A DNA stretch of 64,000 bases, from the NCBI GenBank assembly GCA_964518835.1, contig CAZFKU010000001.1, positions 33,853 through 97,852 of the forward strand. Direction: 5' to 3'. The notes under the pieces were generated by a model that did not search any database, was not told where the DNA came from, and saw only the letters and a program-made list of their open reading frames with translations. This stretch comes from AB-629-J13 sp964518835 (GTDB taxonomy: Bacteria; Fidelibacterota; Marinisomatia; Marinisomatales; AB-629-J13). Each line of letters starts with the position of its first letter. The first letter of the stretch is position 1. The position numbers and the translations under genes were made by a program. Positions 57,093 through 64,000 of this stretch are shown here, one piece after another.

Positions 57093-58424
57093 TTAAAAGT
57101 GAAAATAATTGATCAGGTTTACACTGAATCCTTTAGCATCATTCATAAATCCTTCATTTTGAGACAAAAACAGGTCTAAATGCATATGATTAAAATGGAG
57201 ACCGATACCACCCCCCCATTTCATTCCCCATCGGGAATTATGAGTAACACCTACAGAAATGGGAATCCGGCTGTGAATTAACCATCTGAATCCACCGGAA
57301 ATTTCCAACTGGGATTCGGGATATATAGTTGATTCACCTGCATAGGAAATGGAATTAAACAACAAAAATCGAGTTCCAAAAATATATTCACTTTCTAATT
57401 CGATGATCATGGGAATTTTGGTAGTTAAAGTATCGATGGTTGAAGTTTCATCTTTAGTAATAATAGTTTCAAGTAAGGAATCCTGCTGTGACTCAGTAAA
57501 ATCGCTTATTTCCTCAAATTCATCGGAATGGATGTCAACATCAAACTGAATGAGTTGTTTATGAGATGTGGTTTCATCCCAGTCCAATGTTCCCATGATA
57601 TTCTGTACACTGAATCCCAAAGTCCAATTATCATCAATAACCTTGGTCAACCCTAAATCAATGGCAACTCCCCTTCCATTGACATTCGGGGTGAATTTTC
57701 CTAAAGTTGAATAGGCTAAAAGGCTGTCTCTTTCAATATAGTAATCGCCCAGATTGTAATGTATCTTCATATTTCCATCACCTGAAAATTTATCTTTATG
57801 TGATGTGACTCCGCCTGAACCATTCATAGAAAAATATGCCAGTCCTAATAATCCTTTCACTCCCAATCCCGCATATAAACTCTTTCCAAATTTTCCTGAT
57901 AAGACCAGCGAGACTGGCAAAACAGCCTGCATATTCATTCTTGTATCTGTCAGATCAATGGGTTTGTCAAACTCAACTCCCTGAAAAATTGAATGAAAGA
58001 GTGATTTAGGAATGTTTCCGTACATTTGGGCAGAACCGCCAATATAAACTGCCAGCCACTTGTATGATAATCCAAATAACATTAATTGACCGTTTCCATT
58101 TACTGATAAACCGGATTCAGGAATTTCTCCCAGCATGCTTTCCACAGACTGATCATCCAGTGTTTTTCCGCTTAACAGATAGGAATTCAACCAGGTGGTT
58201 GAAACTGAGTTGTTATTCAGTTGTAGTGAAACCGGAAGTAAAATGGAAAAACCGGATTTTCTGGATGTCCAGAAATTCGCTGGATTTACGGAAAGAGAAT
58301 GACTGCCGATTGCAGAGGAAAATAACGATCCCCCTTTTAATCCTCCTTCATTCTGTGCAAGAACTGGATTTTGAATACTGATTCCAAAAATGAAAACAAA
58401 TGTAATTATTGGGTTAATTTTCAT
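57093..58424 (-). CDS. Outer-membrane beta-barrel protein (DUF5723/PorV-like)
   Basis: This 443-residue protein has a signal peptide (1-23, NPVLAQ). The mature start, GGSLFSSAIGSHSLSVNPAN, then FWTSRKSGFSILLPVS, is typical of FCB barrels of the DUF5723/PorV type. Repeated amphipathic strands continue to the last residues, NLINYFHF, which ends in an aromatic residue as barrels do. PorV-like proteins shuttle T9SS cargo, but I see no specific motif, so this role is only possible. It follows a large lipoprotein gene by 10 bases and is likely co-transcribed. Confidence 0.78.
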   Translation of the reverse strand: MKINPIITFVFIFGISIQNPVLAQNEGGLKGGSLFSSAIGSHSLSVNPANFWTSRKSGFSILLPVSLQLNNNSVSTTWLNSYLLSGKTLDDQSVESMLGEIPESGLSVNGNGQLMLFGLSYKWLAVYIGGSAQMYGNIPKSLFHSIFQGVEFDKPIDLTDTRMNMQAVLPVSLVLSGKFGKSLYAGLGVKGLLGLAYFSMNGSGGVTSHKDKFSGDGNMKIHYNLGDYYIERDSLLAYSTLGKFTPNVNGRGVAIDLGLTKVIDDNWTLGFSVQNIMGTLDWDETTSHKQLIQFDVDIHSDEFEEISDFTESQQDSLLETIITKDETSTIDTLTTKIPMIIELESEYIFGTRFLLFNSISYAGESTIYPESQLEISGGFRWLIHSRIPISVGVTHNSRWGMKWGGGIGLHFNHMHLDLFLSQNEGFMNDAKGFSVNLINYFHF

Positions 58425-58434
58425 GAAATTATTC

Positions 58435-61311
58435 CTATTCGGAATTGTCCACTAACATTTCAATACGTCCGAAAATGGTCATATTCAGGGAATCTGTTGT
58501 GAGAACTTGAGACGGTTCAGAATTCCCATTCTCATCCTTTTTTCCGGAAATAGTCACATCTACATTTACAAATAATTTATCCCCGCTGAACAATACGATT
58601 TTTTCATTGTCCAATACAACAGAATCAGAATGAGCTTCGTTAGATGGAATTTCAACGGAGAACAATAAATCTTGCTCGTTTGTTCCGAAAAGTGTTGAAT
58701 CTGATGCGGTGTAAACAGAAATGGATGTACCAAAATCAAACTGATTTTCTGCATCAAAAAATACGACGACCTCTTCCAGTACTTCATCGTCCAGTTCAAG
58801 GTCTGTTTCCTGAATGTCCACATCCACTTCCGTATCATCAGGAACATGAAAACTTAAAGGCGCTTCCACCGTCATCAACCCTGAAACATATTGAGATGTT
58901 GTAACAGTTCCTAATCCGGATACCGTGGCTTCACCGGAAGCCCGGATTGTATCAGGAAAAATATTGATGAGAGATTCTGCATTGGGTATAATGACTCTGT
59001 TATCTTCGGTAATATCCCATCCTGAAATGGTCGAAATTTCTACTTCCCCTGAAGATTTTGATGCTTCAATTACCAAATCAAGAACCACGGAAATTCCAAT
59101 GTCCGTATCAAAATCTATGAACATATTCACTTCGGTAAATTCAAAATCCTCGACTTCATCCGGAAGTCCGTCAATTTTTTGGACCACCGGATCAATATCA
59201 ACAGTAATGGGTTCTATATCTCCTGTAACTGATTCAAATATAAAATTTGAAAGTGTAACATCAACCCTAATAGAATCGTTCAATGATAATGTCATTTCCT
59301 CATCATCCGGCAAATTGATGGTCGAAACATAATTTACTGTTTGAGGGTCTGCTTCCATATCCAATTCCAACTGGTAATTTGCAAGATCTATACTATAAGA
59401 ACCACCAGCTGGAGACAGCGCAAGGGTAGTATCAAGGATAGATCCATTTTTAATAAACTCAAGGATTGTAAACTCTATTTCGGCTACGATTCCAATATTA
59501 TTTGCAATTGCTAAAACCATTTCTCCTGTTTTTACTGTTGCGGTTTCAATTTTGGTATCATCATCAATAGTGATGGAATTTGAATCCACCATAGCATCCT
59601 GGGAGAAAAATCCTCTCACTTCATTAAAGGAAAGGTCCGTTACATTAATATTCACAGAAATAGAATTATTGAGTGAATATGAACCAATTTCTTCGTATTG
59701 TGTCGTTACATCAGCATTGTATGAAAGCTGTTGGTTATAATTGGGTAATAAACTGAATCCACTCAAATTAATGGATTCATGCAGACTTCCATAAAAATGA
59801 TCTAACGTCACTTCATAGGCAAGTCCTTCAGGAGTTCTTAATTCCGGAATGGTTAACACAGCAGTTGGGGCTCCTGGAGAAGTTTGATTCACATCATTTT
59901 GAATTACAATTTCCAAAAGACCATTACCTAATACTGCTTCATGAATTTCTGAATCAGAATCTAAATCAATGGTACCATCAAACCCTAAATCTTGTGGCGC
60001 TACCCTGCCGGTAAATTGGGAAAAGGTAATTTCTTCTCCGGAATTTTCTCCTTCAAGAGAAATAGAGATTACAATATCGTCAGTTGAACTAATGGTTACC
60101 AGATCATCGCCTGTGTCTTCCGTTTCTACCGTATAATCATAATAAACAGACTGATCCTCTAAATTCATCTCAAGGGAATAATTATTCAATGAGTATTCAT
60201 TCAGAATTCCGGTTGTAAGAGGTTGAATATCCAATATGACTTGAAATGGTGCACCTAATGGATCGTGTATGGTAGGAATATTCAAATTGACTGCACTGGT
60301 GACTTCCATGTTATTATCAATTGAAACAATCAGTTTCCCGCTGAAGATTGTTGCAGATTCCACTATATTTGAATCAGCTGAGGATAATTGAATTGTACTA
60401 TTTTCTACTATTGTCTGTGCTGGAAGTTTTGCGGTTGCAGAAGAGACCTCAAGATCTTCTCCTGAGATAATAACATTAAAATAGGAATCTCGAGCATCAT
60501 CATTGATTTCAACATCATTAATTGCAAGACTTAACGATGTCACTGACACAATAATACTTTCAGGGAGATTAATTCCGGATAGATTTAATTCACCAGATTT
60601 ACTGGATTCCGGATTAATAGGACCGTCAATGGTCACATTTCCAAGTATTTCTGTACCATCTTCACTTTTTAACTGAATATTCGTTTCTCCTAAAGGGATG
60701 ACCAGATAATTTGCTATAGTTAATATTAGATTTCCATTTGTAAAAGCTGCATTACTAAAATCATCAAATGCATAATTATCCTCTACATCGACGCTGATGG
60801 AAGGAATAGGATGTATTCCATCAGGAAAAAGAACTGTATTATTAATGTCTGGAAATATATCATAAAAGATAAAATTACTGGTTGGTTTTTTAGGAATATC
60901 GCTTAAAGTTATAGTTCCTATTTCCGATGTGATTAATTGACTAATTGGACTTATACCAACAGCATCAAATTCAATTTGCTCCTGTACATGGGAATCCTCA
61001 ACGGTCACATCATCAACTGTCTGGGAGAATTCCTTGTGAATATCATCCATTTCCAGTTTGTCTCCTACCTCAACGGTATCCACTTCCACTTCCTTGGTGA
61101 AAGCATACAGTGAATCTCCTTCCATTGGATTGATCAAGGAATCTTCCATAATATCATCAAATGTGATGGTTTTTTCCATCATGGGGACTTCCAGCTTAGT
61201 CGTCCATGATGCAAGGTTTTCCTTTGTGGGAACCTTCAGATCACAGGAAGTGAACAGTATTAAGGAAGTTAGCACACAAATCTTTATTGAAATTAAATTC
61301 GATTTATTCAT
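58435..61311 (-). CDS. Large repetitive lipoprotein of unknown function
   Basis: From the ATG at 61311 (overlapping the previous stop by 8 bases) the product has 958 residues; a longer upstream reading would remove the lipoprotein leader. The lipobox is LFTSC (Cys near 23). The mature protein consists of repeated beta units, each with a strand pattern like ITFSQFTGRVAPQDLGFDGT, then DSEIHEAVLGNGLLEIVIQN. At least three repeats of about 170-190 residues are discernible (starting roughly at 150, 340 and 500). Calcium-binding-style Asp runs are frequent. It is probably an outer-membrane-anchored adhesin or scaffold; no enzyme motif is seen. The next gene encodes a barrel. Confidence 0.82.
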   Translation of the reverse strand: MNKSNLISIKICVLTSLILFTSCDLKVPTKENLASWTTKLEVPMMEKTITFDDIMEDSLINPMEGDSLYAFTKEVEVDTVEVGDKLEMDDIHKEFSQTVDDVTVEDSHVQEQIEFDAVGISPISQLITSEIGTITLSDIPKKPTSNFIFYDIFPDINNTVLFPDGIHPIPSISVDVEDNYAFDDFSNAAFTNGNLILTIANYLVIPLGETNIQLKSEDGTEILGNVTIDGPINPESSKSGELNLSGINLPESIIVSVTSLSLAINDVEINDDARDSYFNVIISGEDLEVSSATAKLPAQTIVENSTIQLSSADSNIVESATIFSGKLIVSIDNNMEVTSAVNLNIPTIHDPLGAPFQVILDIQPLTTGILNEYSLNNYSLEMNLEDQSVYYDYTVETEDTGDDLVTISSTDDIVISISLEGENSGEEITFSQFTGRVAPQDLGFDGTIDLDSDSEIHEAVLGNGLLEIVIQNDVNQTSPGAPTAVLTIPELRTPEGLAYEVTLDHFYGSLHESINLSGFSLLPNYNQQLSYNADVTTQYEEIGSYSLNNSISVNINVTDLSFNEVRGFFSQDAMVDSNSITIDDDTKIETATVKTGEMVLAIANNIGIVAEIEFTILEFIKNGSILDTTLALSPAGGSYSIDLANYQLELDMEADPQTVNYVSTINLPDDEEMTLSLNDSIRVDVTLSNFIFESVTGDIEPITVDIDPVVQKIDGLPDEVEDFEFTEVNMFIDFDTDIGISVVLDLVIEASKSSGEVEISTISGWDITEDNRVIIPNAESLINIFPDTIRASGEATVSGLGTVTTSQYVSGLMTVEAPLSFHVPDDTEVDVDIQETDLELDDEVLEEVVVFFDAENQFDFGTSISVYTASDSTLFGTNEQDLLFSVEIPSNEAHSDSVVLDNEKIVLFSGDKLFVNVDVTISGKKDENGNSEPSQVLTTDSLNMTIFGRIEMLVDNSE

Positions 61312-61759
61312 CTTCCCATTCATATTCATCTTCAAATTCGTCATCAATATTTTCAATTTCAGGTACATCAATCTCATGGAGGTAATCCGTTTCATGGAGA
61401 TACAGAACTATGGCTGAAGATTGAAATCGTGTGACCTGACCAAGGTAATCATAGGTATAGGTCTCATTTTCATCGGAATAAACAATGGCATTCCCACCCA
61501 ATTCGCAGGCACAATCTTTAATCGCCCTAATGACCTTATCATAGCTTTTCCCACTGTACGCATGATAGGATGCAGTACACATTCCCAACTCATCGTATTT
61601 CTTATCCACAGGAATTTCATACAAAAGCATTTCAACCGAGCACCCTACTTGACGAGCATCGAATTGTTTTGCTCCATTTTCCAACGGTTCGAAATAGGTT
61701 CTTGGACCGCATCCGGACAGACATAAAAATAGAAAAGATATAAACAGGGAGTTTTTCAT
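61304..61759 (-). CDS. Small lipoprotein, DUF4156/RcsF-like
   Basis: The ATG at 61759 gives 151 residues with lipobox CLSGC (Cys near 17). Features include ARQVGCSVEMLLYE, then IRAIKDCACELGGNAIVYSD, with four conserved cysteines like the RcsF/DUF4156 fold. It has an acidic C-terminal tail (DDEFEDEYEWEDE). RcsF-like proteins monitor the outer membrane, but no Rcs partner is seen. Its stop overlaps the next lipoprotein start by 8 bases. Upstream is a 280-base gap to the next gene. Confidence 0.72.
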   Translation of the reverse strand: MKNSLFISFLFLCLSGCGPRTYFEPLENGAKQFDARQVGCSVEMLLYEIPVDKKYDELGMCTASYHAYSGKSYDKVIRAIKDCACELGGNAIVYSDENETYTYDYLGQVTRFQSSAIVLYLHETDYLHEIDVPEIENIDDEFEDEYEWEDE

Positions 61760-61923
61760 AAAATAAAGGGCTGAAGTCGAAGCCAAATTTAGGTTATCAA
61801 ACAATTTAATAGAAATAAAAAAGGGGAATTATGAAGGAAATGTAAAATACTAATTTAATTTCAGTGGTAAAGTGTTGATTGTTTCTTACCTTAGTGTTAA
61901 TCTGAAATATAATGTTCTTTACA

Positions 61924-61981
61924 ACTTTCCCCAGCCTTCGGCTTGCCCCTCTCTTCAAAAGAGAGGGGTTTGGGGTGAGTT
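61924..61981. repeat. Palindromic intergenic repeat-like element
   Basis: Within the 280-base gap lies a strong hairpin, CCCCTCTCTT (61946-61955) with AAGAGAGGGG (61959-61968), loop CAA. It is flanked by imperfect inverted ends (AACTTTCCCCA at the left, TGGGGTGAGTT at the right) and an AGCC/GGCT mini-hairpin. This resembles short palindromic repeats scattered through many Bacteroidota genomes. Copies elsewhere in this genome cannot be checked here. Confidence 0.45.
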
Positions 61982-62039
61982 ATTTTAGTGTTATTGTAAA
62001 ACAATCATCCCTGATTATCTACGTTAAGCGTTACTTGAC

Positions 62040-64000
62040 TTACTTAAGCAATACCATTTTACGGGTTTGGATATATTCACCTGCTTTAATTTGGTAAAGG
62101 TAAACTCCGCCAGTAACTGGTTTTCCGTATTTATCTCTTCCATCCCACTGAATAGATTTAATTCCGGGTTCCTCATACATATTAACAAGAGAAGATTTTT
62201 CCTTTCCCAGAACATCAAACACCTTTATTGTGACAAAAGTTTGTTCTGAAAGTGTATATCTAATTACTGTGTTTGGATTAAACGGATTTGGATATGCTGG
62301 AAATAGAGCAAATTCTGTGGGGATTGGGAGTGATATGGATTTTCGTAAAATAACCTGTGTTGTTTCATCACTCAACTCCAACACCTGAAGATTTGAACAC
62401 TCAAACACATTCCCACTTTTATCTACAATCTCCCAATTGTCACCATCTTTAATATCAATTTCAAAAGTGAGTGGACTGCCTGCATTCATCACCTCTATCA
62501 TACATTCATCTGATATACAGATTCTGGTATCACCGGTAAAACGAATGTCCGTTGAAGGTGCAGGTGGTTTGGGCGGAAGTCCATAACTCAGTGATTGGGT
62601 CACATCAATATTCTGTCCAAAATATAGGGTCATTCCCTTTACGATAATGGAATTTATGTTTTCTGGTTGAACAAAAGGTGAAACCGCCTTTGCTCCCCGG
62701 GTTGAACCTAAATGGATCTCACCTGCTCCTGTAGTTCTCAACCAGTAAGCTTTTCCCGGTTCCAGTGCATCTGCCTGCTCATAACTCTCCCCAAATCCAA
62801 ACAGTGTTCCCGGAATGATGATTCCATCAGGATCACTGATGTCTGCGAATTGTTCTGTTGTAGATAACCCACTAATGAGATTCCAGTCTGCCTGCATGGA
62901 AAGAGTTAAACTGGAAATGGATGAACCGGTAATATTGGTTTCTCCTGATTGTTCAAACCTCAGCCAGTATCCTGTTCCGGAATTGAGTTCTGACTCCTGT
63001 ACATAGCTGTCTGCAAACGAAAAGAGCGTTCCTTCGATTGATGTTGGATACACACTCATTTGACTGTTTTCAGCTACATTGACTGGCAGTCCTAACAAAT
63101 TCCAGTCTGCCATATTGGAAACAGTGACGGTCATGTCCCCTCCTGATGGAGAAAATTCATGATATCCGGTTCTGTGAAGATTTCCTCTGTGCATGTTCCA
63201 AAAGTCATCACTGGTTCCCATTGTCTTCACATCCACATTCACCAGACTGTTACTGGTTCCCATCAATATCTCTAAATCTCCGTCACCATCAGTGTCTTTA
63301 ACAATGGGAGTGCCTTTAAAAGGAAATTCGTAACTTAGGGGAAAATATTGAACAGGAGTTCCATCTAAAGTAAATGCCAGAACATCTCCGCCTTCATTCC
63401 CTGAAATCACAATTGTTTCATTTGTTTCACTGTCCAATACTGAAAACACAGGTGAGGAGTTCACATCACCATCCGTTTCAATGGGGAAACCGTCCAATGT
63501 ATTTCCGTTTATATCCACTCCATAAAGAAAACCATCTGAAGAACCAAAAAACACTGCAGGAGTTCCATTCAACTCCGTAAATCCTCCTGTGGTGATCACA
63601 TCATTCCCTGTCTCAACCTGGAACCGGAGATTCCCGTCACTGTTCACTGAGTAAAAACTATCATCCCGGCTTCCTCCGAAAATGATCTTCTCTCCATTGT
63701 AATCCAGAATGGAAGGAGCAGAACGGAAATCATTGCCTGCTTCAAAGGGAAAACCATCTGCAATGGTTCCGTCATCATAAATGAGGTAAAGATGTTCACC
63801 GTCTGTACCGCAGACAATATCCACTCTTCCGTTTCCATTAAAATCTGCTAATGCCACTCCCCGTTGAATCTTTTCTCCTAACTGAATGGGGAAACCGGTG
63901 ACATCCGTACCTTCGGGATTCACCGCAAAGAGTTTTCCGGGAGAAGAATATCCTCCTACAATTATTTCAAGTTCACCGTCTCCGTCAATGTCTCCAAGAG
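62040..64000 (-). CDS. T9SS cargo protein with FG-GAP/VCBS-like propeller, C-terminal part (runs off the right edge)
   Basis: The frame is open from the stop at 62040 to the window edge; an internal GTG at 63923 is not the start because the same repeats continue upstream. The N-terminal visible part (about 290 residues) has beta-propeller repeats of the FG-GAP/VCBS type (LGDIDGDGELEIIVGG, ALADFNGNGRVDIVCG, KDTDGDGDLEILMG). A WNMHRGNLHRTGYHEF motif like those after such propellers in secreted peptidases follows. The cassette comes next: two WNxxxG repeats, YGLPPKPP, GDTRICISDEC with the Cys pair, and a T9SS domain (AYPNPFNP). The missing N-terminus may hold a peptidase. Confidence 0.87.
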   Translation of the reverse strand, partial: LGDIDGDGELEIIVGGYSSPGKLFAVNPEGTDVTGFPIQLGEKIQRGVALADFNGNGRVDIVCGTDGEHLYLIYDDGTIADGFPFEAGNDFRSAPSILDYNGEKIIFGGSRDDSFYSVNSDGNLRFQVETGNDVITTGGFTELNGTPAVFFGSSDGFLYGVDINGNTLDGFPIETDGDVNSSPVFSVLDSETNETIVISGNEGGDVLAFTLDGTPVQYFPLSYEFPFKGTPIVKDTDGDGDLEILMGTSNSLVNVDVKTMGTSDDFWNMHRGNLHRTGYHEFSPSGGDMTVTVSNMADWNLLGLPVNVAENSQMSVYPTSIEGTLFSFADSYVQESELNSGTGYWLRFEQSGETNITGSSISSLTLSMQADWNLISGLSTTEQFADISDPDGIIIPGTLFGFGESYEQADALEPGKAYWLRTTGAGEIHLGSTRGAKAVSPFVQPENINSIIVKGMTLYFGQNIDVTQSLSYGLPPKPPAPSTDIRFTGDTRICISDECMIEVMNAGSPLTFEIDIKDGDNWEIVDKSGNVFECSNLQVLELSDETTQVILRKSISLPIPTEFALFPAYPNPFNPNTVIRYTLSEQTFVTIKVFDVLGKEKSSLVNMYEEPGIKSIQWDGRDKYGKPVTGGVYLYQIKAGEYIQTRKMVLLK

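Noticed and set aside
57093..58424. Firm assignment of the barrel as PorV of the T9SS
   Set aside because: The mature start is PorV/DUF5723-like, but that pattern is widespread in FCB barrels and no T9SS core gene is nearby.
61805..62039. Possible small gene or RNA between 61759 and 62040
   Set aside because: Only the palindromic element is visible; the open frames are short and lack ribosome-binding sites.
1..64000. CRISPR array, tRNA, rRNA, integrase or transposase
   Set aside because: No spaced direct repeats, no clover-leaf or rRNA-like segment and no DDE or recombinase motif was seen on either strand by eye; a computational scan was not possible.

Overview
The window is AT-rich and carries about 40 protein genes, nearly all on the minus strand. 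I see no rRNA or tRNA gene, CRISPR array, insertion sequence or integrase, and no gene-free stretch longer than 300 bases. Many large secreted proteins end in a type IX secretion (T9SS) sorting domain: a PNPFNP motif, then a WNG/SGVY beta-sandwich, then a basic tail ending in LLK or LMK. Together with abundant FCB-type lipoproteins and beta-barrels, this points to an FCB-group bacterium. Candidatus Marinimicrobia (SAR406/Neomarinimicrobiota) is my best guess, by style only.

Layout (most genes read right to left). 1-18672: a secreted hydrolase island. In transcription order it holds a cytochrome-c-like protein, an M14 carboxypeptidase, a subtilisin-like protease, two tandem gingipain-like C25 peptidases and, at the left edge, the N-terminal part of a secreted peptidylarginine/agmatine-deiminase-like enzyme. 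18790-28016: a tightly overlapping run of CdsA, a PH-like membrane protein, a small conserved protein, a MutL-like ASKHA protein, a DUF6754-like membrane protein, three further membrane proteins of unknown function and a peptide-type ABC ATPase. 28105-33043: diacylglycerol-kinase family, RlpA, PyrD, PyrK and a TPR lipoprotein. 33059-38885: a zinc-ribbon protein, a YkvA/DUF1232 protein and two more T9SS cargo proteins. 38959-45130: SDR, a HExxH protease with propeller/barrel, homocysteine methyltransferase, SPL-like radical SAM and nucleoside phosphorylase. 45246-51764: START-domain protein, two LPP20-like lipoproteins, a basic secreted protein, a secretin and a lipoprotein. 51813-53714 (plus strand): an MXAN_6640-type metalloprotease. 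53715-61759: an ATP/ADP-translocase-like/HEAT/cNMP fusion, an outer-membrane barrel and two lipoproteins. 62040-64000: the C-terminal part of another T9SS cargo protein.

Most interesting observation: the T9SS cargo at 36210-38885 is interrupted by one in-frame TGA at 38715-38717. The TGA lies in a thioredoxin-like UxxC motif resembling the N-terminal domain of selenoprotein P. A hairpin with bacterial SECIS geometry follows it immediately. I read this as a secreted selenoprotein fused to a beta-helix and a T9SS signal.

Second theme: eight cargo proteins share a C-terminal cassette of about 370 residues (two WNxxxG repeats, a YSLPP/DIRF domain, then the sorting domain) behind unrelated N-terminal domains. 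Third: the MutL-like/DUF6754 membrane cluster has no recognisable glutamate mutase and may be an undescribed envelope system.
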